Shown piece after piece: positions 6,470-13,565 of a DNA stretch of 37,323 bases; within the stretch, counting starts at the first letter, position 1, and each line of letters opens with the position of its first letter. The translations under genes were made by a program, and so were the position numbers. Source of the DNA: a virus. The notes beneath the pieces are model-generated. The model did no database searches. It was not told the origin of the DNA and was given only the letters and a program-made list of their open reading frames with translations. The stretch spans positions 1 through 37,323 of IMG/VR virus record IMGVR_UViG_3300043775_001178. One strand, 5' to 3'.

Positions 6470-7101
6470 GGCGACTCCTCCGTAAGTGTGCCTGTGCGTG
6501 CAAGAGCGGCGGCGCAACCTCTCGAAAACTCTGGCTGCGGCTGAGGCTCGGACGGTCCTTCACCGTCCGTGGCGTCAGCCGCATTGGTTATTTCAGTGGT
6601 ATTTACTGGAATACCACTGAATAAGACTGAATAGTGGTCACAAGGCGTGCGCGCTCCGGACACACTGTGTGCGCGCTCCGGACACACTGTGTGCGCGCTC
6701 TGGACACGAGGTGTGTCCACCCCGGACACACTGTGTGTGCGCGCCTGCGCACAAGGCGTGTCCGGGGTGGACACACTGTGTGTGCGCCCCACGACCGTGT
6801 ATTTCGACCGACCGGAGCCTTCTCTTTTTGCCGAGATTGCCAGGATTTCCTCGCGGACCATCTGCTCGACGCCCCTGCGAATAGCCGTCGGGCTCACCTT
6901 CATCACCCGCGCGACGTGCCGCATGGAGAACCGGATCTCGCCGGTAGACCAATCGGCCCGCTCAAAGACGTAGTGAGCCACGAGACGCCCCTCGCTACCC
7001 AGGCGGGCCAGAGAGCCGTCCTCGATAAACGCCCGCACGCGGCGACGCAGTTCGCCCTTGCCTGACTTGGCTGGCGACTTGGATACCTTGCGCTTTGCCA
7101 T
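6466..7101 (-). CDS. Replication initiator, lambda O-like, with internal origin repeats
   Basis: The protein is 211 residues. A lysine-rich N-terminus leads to a winged-helix domain at about residues 20-105 (GRLVAHYVFERADWS, IRFSMRHVARVMKVSPTAIR, VEQMVREEILAI), typical of phage replisome organisers. The middle (about 108-160) is low complexity with repeated THSVS, DTPC and AHSVSGA, the product of 22-bp DNA repeats whose period is not a multiple of three. The C-terminus is acidic and proline-rich. The gene lies directly downstream of the primase-helicase, two bases apart. As in lambda O, the protein probably binds repeats within its own gene and loads the helicase. Confidence 0.7.
   Translation of the reverse strand: MAKRKVSKSPAKSGKGELRRRVRAFIEDGSLARLGSEGRLVAHYVFERADWSTGEIRFSMRHVARVMKVSPTAIRRGVEQMVREEILAISAKREGSGRSKYTVVGRTHSVSTPDTPCAQARTHSVSGVDTPRVQSAHTVCPERAHSVSGARTPCDHYSVLFSGIPVNTTEITNAADATDGEGPSEPQPQPEFSRGCAAALARTGTLTEESP
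6584..6640. other. AT-rich stretch with 9-bp inverted repeat (possible unwinding element)
   Basis: A clear AT-rich patch in GC-rich DNA, directly beside the 22-bp repeats and inside the initiator gene. It contains CAGTGGTAT (6594-6602) and ATACCACTG (6611-6619), a perfect 9-bp inverted repeat with an 8-base loop. Such a patch next to initiator-binding repeats is where strands open in lambda-type and iteron origins. The role here is inferred. Confidence 0.55.
6647..6779. repeat. Tandem 22-bp repeats (candidate origin iterons)
   Basis: Six head-to-tail units start at 6647, 6669, 6691, 6713, 6737 and 6758. Units 1 and 2 are identical. Units 1, 2, 4 and 6 share the core GGACACACTGT. Where it runs into the following GTG it makes CACAC-T-GTGTG, a perfect dyad. 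A 22-bp spacing puts each site two helical turns apart on the same DNA face. The period does not preserve the reading frame, so selection on the DNA rather than on the peptide is likely. Partial units flank both ends. Confidence 0.75.
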
Positions 7102-7103
7102 GG

Positions 7104-8843
7104 TCAGAAGTTCCCTTCGGCGAACTCAGGGAACGGGACCGGCATCGTGTCCGTGAAAAGCTGGTACTTGCCCTCAAACCAAAGCTCGACATCGGCCATT
7201 TGGCCCTGGCGCAACTTCTTGCACTTCCACTCAATCTTGAGCTCACCGTCGGCCCCGGTCTCTCCGGACCTATGCCCGAAGAGGAAGTTGTCTACGTCAA
7301 AGTCAATCTGATTCGATCCCTTGCCGATGTTGCCGATCTCTGTGCTCGCGTCGCATCCCTTGGCTATGTTCGTGACCAGAAGCGTCGCGATGTTTCGCGA
7401 GGTCGTCAGCTCGCGAAGTTTCAGCAGGCACTCGTTGATCTCGCCCGTCTTGTCCTGAAAAGCCCGTGTTGACCTGACCAGCTGGAGGTAGTCCACGATC
7501 AGCAGCTTGGCACCGTCCTTGACGACGGCCCGCTCGATCTTGTCCACGACAAGCGGTGCCTCGACGAGCTTTAGACGGGTTCCGATAGTCCTTCCGAGAG
7601 CGTCAGCGACTTCTCGCGACGGATCGACCTTGTGGATCACGTCTTGCAGCGTGAGCAGGTTTGATTGCCCGCCGAAGTTCGTGATCGCCCTGGCAGCGAG
7701 CGCTGCACGTGTCATCTCGCCGAGACACCACGTGGCGACCATCTCACGGTCGGACACGAGGCACGAGATAGCCAACTGAAGCGCGAGCGCTGACTTTCCC
7801 ACGCCCGGTGCCGCCGCTATCGCCGTCATCTGTCCCAGTGGCAGACCGCCGTCGAAGAGTTTGTCGAGAGACGGCAGGCCGGTCTTGATCGCTGGCGTTT
7901 CTTCCTGCATCCGCCACGCATCGATCGCGTCGAGCAGCGTCGGCGTCGCCGTCTCGTCAGCGGCGTCAGGAACCGGGACCGCCTCGTCGGCAGGGCCGAG
8001 CGCCGGAAGCCGCGTCCTCTTCCAGGCGTTCGCGATCTGCCTCGGGCAGTCGTCGAGGTCGTCCTGGCGAAGACCGACGACACGCATCCGCTGCATGATC
8101 AGCGACGTGGCCTCCGACACACCCCACCCACGGGCCGCCATGTCGCACGCGACCGTGAACATCGTCTGTCGTCGGCCCGCCGTGAGCGTGTACCCCTCTT
8201 CCAGAAAACGCCGCGTCAGATCGCTCATGCTCTTTTGCTTGACGACGACCGACTGCACCGCCTGTCGTGAGAACGCGGAGATCGGGTAGACCCGAGTCGG
8301 GTCGCAATCGTCGAGACGTGCCAGCGGACGCTGCTCGTGCTTCCAGTTGATGAAGCCCGGAAGCCGCATGATTCGCGGCCAGTCGCAGATCGACTGGTCG
8401 GACCCGAGGGCTGCTGCCATGGCCTTCATCCGAAGATGCCAGAGCTCGGCGTCGTCGATTTGCTCTTCCAGCCGCCACCACGTGTGTACGCCGCCTCCGC
8501 TCTCGACGATCGCCGTCGGCATCGGGTAGCCAGCGGCCTTGATGTGAGACAGCGCGTCCTCGACGCTCGCGCCGCCGTCAAAGTCCGCGAACAAGCACCG
8601 CGCCAGAAGCACGCCCTCTGCCTGACTAACGCCCTTATCTCGCCTCGGGTTTGCCCCGAAGTAGGCGTGGACTCGCTGGTTCTCGTCTTTGTTGATTCGC
8701 TCCAGCCACTCCACTATGTCGGGAAGCTCGGCCATCGTCGCCCAACGGCGACCCGCCGACGGCGGGAGCGGGCGGAACTCGATGACATCCTCGGTCTCGA
8801 AGATGCAGCCGAGGAAATCGATGCATTGGTCGAGAGCGTCCAT
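7104..8843 (-). CDS. Primase-helicase fusion (AEP-type primase plus DnaB-like ATPase)
   Basis: The protein is 579 residues. Residues 1-190 resemble an archaeo-eukaryotic/RepB-type primase: LFADFDGG with D87 and D89 for metal binding, and ESGGGVHTWWRL with H120. A linker (about 200-310) follows. The C-terminal half is a RecA-fold helicase of the DnaB family: Walker A APGVGKSALALQ (about 345-356), Walker B KLLIVDYLQLV (about 446-456), and a later GKGSNQIDFDVDNFL region. It should unwind the fork and make primers. It is upstream of the initiator gene, which would load it. Confidence 0.88.
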   Translation of the reverse strand: MDALDQCIDFLGCIFETEDVIEFRPLPPSAGRRWATMAELPDIVEWLERINKDENQRVHAYFGANPRRDKGVSQAEGVLLARCLFADFDGGASVEDALSHIKAAGYPMPTAIVESGGGVHTWWRLEEQIDDAELWHLRMKAMAAALGSDQSICDWPRIMRLPGFINWKHEQRPLARLDDCDPTRVYPISAFSRQAVQSVVVKQKSMSDLTRRFLEEGYTLTAGRRQTMFTVACDMAARGWGVSEATSLIMQRMRVVGLRQDDLDDCPRQIANAWKRTRLPALGPADEAVPVPDAADETATPTLLDAIDAWRMQEETPAIKTGLPSLDKLFDGGLPLGQMTAIAAAPGVGKSALALQLAISCLVSDREMVATWCLGEMTRAALAARAITNFGGQSNLLTLQDVIHKVDPSREVADALGRTIGTRLKLVEAPLVVDKIERAVVKDGAKLLIVDYLQLVRSTRAFQDKTGEINECLLKLRELTTSRNIATLLVTNIAKGCDASTEIGNIGKGSNQIDFDVDNFLFGHRSGETGADGELKIEWKCKKLRQGQMADVELWFEGKYQLFTDTMPVPFPEFAEGNF

Positions 8844-8846
8844 GGC

Positions 8847-9425
8847 TTACCTCATGTGTGGATGAATAATCTTGTGGCATGGAACGCATACGGCACGAAG
8901 AGTCCATAGAGGCTCAAGCCCGAACGTGTCCGGGTACTCCAGGTGGTGAACCTGCTCGGCCGCAGCCTGACCGCAAGACTCACACACGCCGCCGCATCGA
9001 CGCATCACGAGCTCACGCTTGAGTTGCCAGACGGCAGACTGCAAGTAGCGGTGGTACATCTGCCACCATGACTCAGGACGCTCTTCCGGCGAAAGACGCC
9101 GCGCGTCCACTGTCTGCTCTTTCCATTCCTTGCATGCGGATTCGTACTGCTCTCGGACGAGCGACTCCAAACAATCGTCCCACTGCTCCGTCACTCCCTT
9201 CACTGGGATAAGCGAACCCACTCCCTGGCCGCACTTCTTGCACTGCATCTTCGCCCGCACGCCAGCCGGATATGTCTTTAGTCGAGGAACAAGATCGTGA
9301 ACGCACGTGCGCGACCAATGAGTAGTCCACGGTGCGGACTGATAGTCAGGACGATGAGGCTTTTCCGGTGTCGCAAAAGCCATCATCGAAGAGATGTGAA
9401 CGAATCCGGTTCGTTGCACGAACAC
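8847..9425 (-). CDS. HNH endonuclease
   Basis: The protein is 192 residues. The C-terminal domain is a zinc-supported HNH fold: CESC, then EQVHHLEYPDTFG, then CVPCHKIIH, with histidines in the beta-beta-alpha metal core and two CxxC pairs. A second cysteine pair, CKKC, is near residue 62. GTG at 9425 is chosen because AAGGAGG lies five bases before it. It sits just upstream of the primase-helicase rather than near the terminase, so it may be a homing or replication nuclease rather than a packaging nuclease. Role not settled. Confidence 0.85.
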   Translation of the reverse strand: MFVQRTGFVHISSMMAFATPEKPHRPDYQSAPWTTHWSRTCVHDLVPRLKTYPAGVRAKMQCKKCGQGVGSLIPVKGVTEQWDDCLESLVREQYESACKEWKEQTVDARRLSPEERPESWWQMYHRYLQSAVWQLKRELVMRRCGGVCESCGQAAAEQVHHLEYPDTFGLEPLWTLRAVCVPCHKIIHPHMR

Positions 9426-9464
9426 GAAAGCCTCCTTGCGTCGCTAGATTGCACGGTCCGCTAC

Positions 9465-10130
9465 TCAACGGTGCGTGCCATCGCACAACTCCTTCATCCT
9501 GCGAATCGTGCCGCACCTCGCCGACCATCCCGTGAGCCACGACGCGTCCTCGCGTCCGCTCAATTCGCTGCCCCACAGCCACCCGGCGAGCAGCACGACC
9601 TTCGGAACTTGGTATGAGTCCATGTGCCGCTTCGTGAGGCACTGCACATACGCCACGTCGCCGAGCGTTTTCGACCGGCACTGGGTCAGGTGGTAACGCA
9701 GGGCCGCGCCGACACTCACGAATCCGTTGCACTCGGTGCCCTTTACATCGACGCGAGTCCCGTCGCCGAGCACGCAATCGACGCCGCCGTCTCCGGTCCA
9801 CTTGTTGGCGTTCTTGAGCGACCGCTGCCTCATCCACTCGCTCACGCCTCCGCTCCCGAGTTGCTCGGCCCACTTGAAGAACGCGGCCTCGCATCCGAAG
9901 CCGACGACGTTGTTCTCGCCGAGCTCGTCCTTCCTCACGGTGCGATCGCCGTGGATGTCCGACCACCCGCCGATCATCGCCTGCTGTGCGTACGGCAGGA
10001 TGTCAGCGCGTTCGTAGTCGGTCAGCACAACCGTCTCGACGCCGTGATCATGCGAGAACAGCAGCGCCGCTTCGTCGTTGCTCATGCGAAAAGACTCAAC
10101 GTCCATGTCGTTCGTCTTTGTTTGGTCCAT
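9465..10130 (-). CDS. Probable PD-(D/E)XK-fold nuclease
   Basis: The protein is 221 residues. The core TGDGGVDCVLGDGTRVDVKG supplies an aspartate, then D-x-K after a beta hairpin, the catalytic layout of PD-(D/E)XK nucleases; a strand VAYVQCL follows as expected. The N-terminal part (residues 20-80) has no match that I recognise. No helicase or methyltransferase is adjacent, so it does not look like part of a restriction system. It is placed in the replication block and could process recombination ends. Confidence in the fold is moderate. Confidence 0.55.
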   Translation of the reverse strand: MDQTKTNDMDVESFRMSNDEAALLFSHDHGVETVVLTDYERADILPYAQQAMIGGWSDIHGDRTVRKDELGENNVVGFGCEAAFFKWAEQLGSGGVSEWMRQRSLKNANKWTGDGGVDCVLGDGTRVDVKGTECNGFVSVGAALRYHLTQCRSKTLGDVAYVQCLTKRHMDSYQVPKVVLLAGWLWGSELSGREDASWLTGWSARCGTIRRMKELCDGTHR

Positions 10131-10150
10131 CGCGCGCGTGTCATCGCACG

Positions 10151-10711
10151 TCAGGCAAGATCGCCTGCGGATGGCTGGTCTTCCTCGCGGAGCCTAGGCA
10201 TCGGGCACGCCAAGAAAATCACAGTCATCATGTAGGCAAGCTTGCACGCAGCATGCGCCGCCTGCCGCTCGTCTCGGGCTTTTACCGCGTTGATCCACCT
10301 AGCGGCCCATGCTGCTGCGTTGCAGACCATTAGGGATGGAACAAGTCCGCACCCTGTTTCTGGAGGCACATTCGCCCAGCCGCTCGGCTGAACCCAGTCT
10401 TTGCCGGTGACGAACGTCACTAGAAATCGATCAAAGAGAGCGAGAGCAGGCCATCCAGCCTCCCTGTACCCGCTCTGCGATAGCATCTTCCTGCACGACT
10501 CCTTGGTCAGCATCGGCGACGCCTCGCTCGTCTCGTCCAAGACGAACGCAGCTTCCGTATGCTTGATGTCGTCGAAGTACTTGGATTCGAGATCTTCAAA
10601 CCACGACGACGGCTGAATCTCTATGTCAGTGACGTGAGAGGACAGCGATGCCTCGCTGTCCTCGTATCGCGCGACAAGAAGCGAAAGTACTCGTGAAGCG
10701 AAGTCGTTCAT
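10151..10711 (-). CDS. Protein of unknown function in the replication module
   Basis: The protein is 186 residues. It begins MNDFASRVLSLLVARYEDSE, contains a hydrophobic segment GLVPSLMVCNAAAWAARWI and another near the C-terminus (AACKLAYMMTVIFLACPMP) that might be a membrane helix. The ATG has AAGGAGG about 15 bases upstream, farther than usual. No family recognised. Confidence 0.55.
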   Translation of the reverse strand: MNDFASRVLSLLVARYEDSEASLSSHVTDIEIQPSSWFEDLESKYFDDIKHTEAAFVLDETSEASPMLTKESCRKMLSQSGYREAGWPALALFDRFLVTFVTGKDWVQPSGWANVPPETGCGLVPSLMVCNAAAWAARWINAVKARDERQAAHAACKLAYMMTVIFLACPMPRLREEDQPSAGDLA

Positions 10712-10879
10712 TACAGTGTTTAGCCAACCTCCTTGTTTCGGCCCCGTGACGTGGGGCATCCGGTCGAGTCACGCGAGGAAGCGTCACGCCTCGACTGCGG
10801 TGGTTACTCGCGACTCGCCGCGACGCGACCCATGCGGCCGGTATGGAGCAGCCGCTGCGGCCAGGGCGGGCCGGTGCGA
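10712..10879. other. Gene-free 168 bp with stem-loops
   Basis: No convincing gene on either strand. Visible structure: GCCCC/GGGGC around a seven-base loop (10741-10757), and GTCGAG/CTCGAC (10763-10768 with 10790-10795) enclosing ACGC/GCGT. The stretch would form the 5' leader of the downstream gene on the minus strand. It could terminate or regulate transcription, or encode a small RNA. Confidence 0.4.
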
Positions 10880-11134
10880 TCAACCGTCGCTCATCTCCGT
10901 TGGTTTGCCGTTCCTGTGGTCCGTCCTCGGCTTCTGTGGCGGCTCGTGCACGTGCAGCCGCTCAAGAGCCTTCGCAAGATCGTCCTCGGCCCACTGCCGC
11001 CGCCGGTTCGCGTTGGCAACGCCGTTGCCCAGGTCTCGCACGTACGCTGCCATCCGCTCGCAGCCGTGGTACTCGAGCTCTGCGACGACGACATCGAGCG
11101 TGATCGTCAGCGGTTCATCACGACGCCGGGGCAT
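10880..11134 (-). CDS. Small charged protein of unknown function
   Basis: The protein is 84 residues: TLDVVVAELEYHGCERMAAY is followed by a basic helix ANRRRQWAEDDLAKALERL and a polar tail. The start is supported by GAGGAGG before the ATG. It overlaps the upstream gene by 17 bases. It looks like a small nucleic-acid or protein-binding helical protein, with no family match that I can name. Confidence 0.55.
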   Translation of the reverse strand: MPRRRDEPLTITLDVVVAELEYHGCERMAAYVRDLGNGVANANRRRQWAEDDLAKALERLHVHEPPQKPRTDHRNGKPTEMSDG

Positions 11135-11399
11135 CTGCCACCTCCTCGCTCACCGCGAACCGCAGCCGCCTCGCCTGCTTGTTGCACGCCAGCGCGATCG
11201 CCTCGATCCGGTCGGCGAGCGACGCGAGCGCTGCAGCCTCGGTCTCGTGCCACGTCTCGTCGCGACGCCACCTCGTTTGACCCTGCTCGACCCACTCGCC
11301 GCACTCGGTGACGGTGCCGTACCAGGACAGCGTCGAGTGACCCGTCTTCGCGTTGACGCTCGTTCCGAGCTCGGCGCGGTAGAGCCTCTGACCTTCCAT
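11118..11399 (-). CDS. Small protein of unknown function
   Basis: The protein is 93 residues, starting MEGQRLYRAELGTSV. A tryptophan-rich beta part (LSWYGTVTECGEWVEQGQTR) is followed by a helix (EAAALASLADRIEAIALACN). AAGGAG precedes the ATG. It lies in the recombination operon between the SSB-like gene and another small gene, so an accessory role in DNA metabolism is possible but unproven. Confidence 0.55.
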   Translation of the reverse strand: MEGQRLYRAELGTSVNAKTGHSTLSWYGTVTECGEWVEQGQTRWRRDETWHETEAAALASLADRIEAIALACNKQARRLRFAVSEEVADAPAS

Positions 11400-11411
11400 G
11401 ACGTGCTCCTT

Positions 11412-11906
11412 TCAGAACGGGACGACATCGTCGTCCAGGCTCGCCGTGACCCTCGCCGCCTGCGTCCTCGGCTTCGCCGTCGCCTTCGGCAGGGCGTCGC
11501 CGGTCCGCTCGATGTACCGCTTCACGGTCGCCGAGAGCTTCCCGGCCTTCGACGTGTAGTGGCTGAGCTCCACCTCGATCGTCTGACCGATCACGTCGTC
11601 GGGCGTCAGCGACAGCGTCTCGCCGTGCGGGATGATGCCGATCGCCGCAGCGAGCTGCTTCGCCCGCCACGCGAGCGACCGCGACTGCGGCAGGTCGTCG
11701 AAGACGAACTTGAACCGCCCTTCGAGGTCGCTGAGCCGAAGCTTGAGGCAGAATCCCTCCGGGTTGTCGTCGCTCCGCTTGTACTCGTTCGGTCCTTCCT
11801 CGGCGTGCTTCACGATCATCGTGTGCTTGCCGACCGGCATGATCTGCCGCTCGGTCGTCGCCACTGCGGGCGGCGCGTCGAACTGCTCTCCGATGTCCCA
11901 CTGCAT
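11412..11906 (-). CDS. DUF669-like protein with SSB-type acidic tail
   Basis: The protein is 164 residues. The body (MPVGKHTMIVKHAEEGPNEY, LKLRLSDLEGRFKFVFDDL) resembles the DUF669/phage single-strand DNA-associated group. The C-terminus ends SLDDDVVPF, close to the DDDIPF tail through which bacterial SSB recruits partner proteins. It directly follows the Sak4-like ATPase gene, a pairing known in phage recombination modules. Predicted role: coat single-stranded DNA and present it to the annealing or strand-exchange ATPase. A CAGGAGA site precedes the chosen ATG. Confidence 0.65.
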   Translation of the reverse strand: MQWDIGEQFDAPPAVATTERQIMPVGKHTMIVKHAEEGPNEYKRSDDNPEGFCLKLRLSDLEGRFKFVFDDLPQSRSLAWRAKQLAAAIGIIPHGETLSLTPDDVIGQTIEVELSHYTSKAGKLSATVKRYIERTGDALPKATAKPRTQAARVTASLDDDVVPF

Positions 11907-11931
11907 GGGTTCTGTCTCCTGGGTTCCGTCC

Positions 11932-12819
11932 TCACTCAGCGGCAGCACCGACTGCCGTCTGTCCGTCCACGCGAGCGGTGATCGCATCGGTCAGCGACTC
12001 CCACTCGGCACTCGTCAACTTGCCCTCGGCGAGAAGGGCATCGATCCGCTTCGTCGTCGCCTTCAGTCGCTCTGGCTCGGCCGTCGCCACGAACTCGCGG
12101 ATCTGTGCGACGAGCGGATTCGGTGCAGGCGTGCCGCCAGCGAGCCACTCGGCGAACGCCTTGCCCGTGTCCACGCTGATCGGCTTCGGATCGCCGCCGA
12201 AGATGCCCGTCCTGTCCTTCGACGCCACCGCGAAGTGACCGTCGTGAACGAGGTCGAGCACGGTCGTGAACTCGTACTCAGCCCCGTCGCGAGACTCCAA
12301 CTTCATGCCGAGCTTCACCACCTTCTTGCGGCCGTGGTCGTCCACCTGGGCCGTCTCGGTCTTCGAGCGGCCCGTCGCGATGATGTGGGCGGAACTCCGC
12401 AGCATCCGGTCGATGAACGCCCGGTGACGCGGCGTGAGCTCGCTCCACGCACTCCACGTGTTGCCCTTGAACTTTGCCCGTGCGATCTCGTCCACGAGCT
12501 CTAGGCACCCGCCCTTGCCGTTCCACTCGTGGCTGATCGAGTCGATCACGATGCAGTCGGCACCGGCCGCCTCGGCCGCGTCGATCGCCTCGATGTACGC
12601 CTCGGGCGTGAAGGGCGGCACGAGGTCGATCACATCGAAGTCGTGCAGCCTGTCATAGAGATCGCTCGAACCCTGCTCGGTGTCGATGACGATCGTTCTC
12701 TGAGAGCCCAGCCCCTTCGCGACGAGCAGTGCCCCGTAGGTCTTGCCGCTGCCGCTCGGGCCGGTGAGCAGGAGCCGCAGCTTCGTGGCGCTGCGGCGAG
12801 CCTTTCTGATCTGAACCAT
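11932..12819 (-). CDS. Sak4-like RecA-fold ATPase
   Basis: The protein is 295 residues. Walker A is GPSGSGKT (residues 20-27), followed by TIVIDTEQGSSDLY, and Walker B is DCIVIDSISHEW (about 88-99). The pattern matches the phage AAA_24/Sak4 group of single-strand annealing ATPases, which work with a phage SSB. The C-terminal third (after about 225) is a helical extension. The ATG at 12819 has AGGAC nearby; a GTG three bases earlier is possible. It is the first gene of the recombination operon, behind the predicted G-tract promoter. Confidence 0.8.
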   Translation of the reverse strand: MVQIRKARRSATKLRLLLTGPSGSGKTYGALLVAKGLGSQRTIVIDTEQGSSDLYDRLHDFDVIDLVPPFTPEAYIEAIDAAEAAGADCIVIDSISHEWNGKGGCLELVDEIARAKFKGNTWSAWSELTPRHRAFIDRMLRSSAHIIATGRSKTETAQVDDHGRKKVVKLGMKLESRDGAEYEFTTVLDLVHDGHFAVASKDRTGIFGGDPKPISVDTGKAFAEWLAGGTPAPNPLVAQIREFVATAEPERLKATTKRIDALLAEGKLTSAEWESLTDAITARVDGQTAVGAAAE

Positions 12820-12909
12820 CACGTGTCCTCGCTTTCGTGCGTTGTCGATCCGTTGTCAAAACCCGCCGCGTCCCCGTCCTGCGTCAGCGGCGTCGTGCGT
12901 CCCTGCGTC

Positions 12910-12924
12910 CCCGGTTCCACCGGG
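12910..12924. other. Stem-loop in the leader of the Sak4 operon
   Basis: CCCGGT and ACCGGG pair around a 3-base loop between the predicted promoter and the Sak4-like gene. On the minus strand the leader also repeats GGACGCA several times. The small loop makes this hairpin modest; a regulatory role is possible but not shown. Confidence 0.3.
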
Positions 12925-12970
12925 TCTCCTGGTGTGCTGGTCTTGCGTCCATCCCTCCGGTAGGGCAGCG

Positions 12971-12998
12971 AATCTAGGGGGGGGGGGCCGCGCCAATA
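12971..12998 (-). promoter_or_regulatory. Predicted promoter containing a G11/C11 tract
   Basis: On the minus strand TAGATT (-10, 12971-12976) is preceded by a run of 11 C (12977-12987), then GGCG and TTGG. Depending on the -35 chosen, TATTGG gives a 16-base spacer and TTGGCG gives 14. The tract forms most of the spacer, so slippage by one to three bases would change promoter strength. It lies about 150 bases before the Sak4-like gene. Confidence 0.45.
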
Positions 12999-13022
12999 CC
13001 CAGTGCATTTCCCCCACGATTT

Positions 13023-13319
13023 TCAAAAAGTCGCGATCGCGTCGCCATCGACCTCGTGGTGCCTGCGACCTCCACCGGGCAGGTGCTCGACAACGTGGTA
13101 GCGGTTGGCGTCGAGCGCCTCGATGACCACGCAGCGGCGGTGACCGTCCTCGAAGGCGACGTTGACGCTGTCGCCGACCGCGTAGGTCGAGACGAGGCGA
13201 CCGTTGACCCAGCGGCCATCGCCTTGTGCGGGCGAGCCGTAGAGCTCGGCCATCGCGAAGCCTGCGGCGTGGGCCTCGGCGTCACCGGGGTGGCGGTCGA
13301 TTGACGAGATCGCGTTCAT
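13023..13319 (-). CDS. Small protein of unknown function
   Basis: The protein is 98 residues, beginning MNAISSIDRHPGDAEAHAAG. The second half is a run of short beta strands (GDSVNVAFEDGHRRCVVIEA, then YHVVEHLPGGG) suggestive of a small barrel or SH3-like domain. AAGGAG precedes the ATG. It is the first gene after a predicted promoter of the shared control-region type. Function unknown. Confidence 0.6.
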   Translation of the reverse strand: MNAISSIDRHPGDAEAHAAGFAMAELYGSPAQGDGRWVNGRLVSTYAVGDSVNVAFEDGHRRCVVIEALDANRYHVVEHLPGGGRRHHEVDGDAIATF

Positions 13320-13346
13320 GCGGGAAGCTCCTTTGCGGGTGGGGCG

Positions 13347-13374
13347 ATGGTATACGGATGTTCACTGGGGTCAA
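13347..13374 (-). promoter_or_regulatory. Predicted sigma70-type promoter P4
   Basis: TTGACC (13369-13374), a 16-base spacer and TACCAT (13347-13352), about 28 bases before the start codon of the gene at 13319. TATACC with a 14-base spacer is an alternative -10. Its spacing matches the three better promoters nearby, but the CGG before the -10 is absent. Confidence 0.5.
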
Positions 13375-13442
13375 GCGGCTTCCACCAAATCGAATTTGGA
13401 TTGCCTTCGTCGGCAGGAAGATACGCTCGTCGGTAGATTGCG

Positions 13443-13514
13443 TCAACCGGCAAGTCCTGCCGCAAGAATGCGGAGCAGGACGATGGCGAGCTCGATCCAG
13501 AGAATCGGGTTCAT
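13443..13514 (-). CDS. 23-residue membrane peptide
   Basis: A tiny reading frame, MNPILWIELAIVLLRILAAG plus three residues, is almost wholly hydrophobic with one E and one R, enough for a single membrane helix. It has an excellent ribosome site (AAGGAGG, 7 bases before the ATG), which is the main reason to believe it. It lies between two hypothetical genes on the same strand. It could be a small regulator, a toxin or part of a lysis or exclusion system; nothing decides. Confidence 0.45.
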   Translation of the reverse strand: MNPILWIELAIVLLRILAAGLAG

Positions 13515-13565
13515 GGTGGGCCTCCTTGCCCTGGTAGGTGTCGTCCCTGACCGGCGACGTGCCGA

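Noticed and set aside
6647-6779. CRISPR array
   Set aside because: Units are 22 bp, contiguous with no unique spacers, and have dyad symmetry typical of protein-binding repeats. No cas genes are nearby.
6634-7065. Plus-strand and alternate minus-strand frames across the 22-bp repeats
   Set aside because: All frames stay open because the repeat lacks stop codons in every frame; only the frame joined to the winged-helix domain is kept as a gene.
10626-10883. Minus-strand frame across the gap at 10712-10879
   Set aside because: It overlaps the start of the 186-residue gene in another frame, lacks a good ribosome site and has an arginine-rich composition typical of a non-coding frame in GC-rich DNA.
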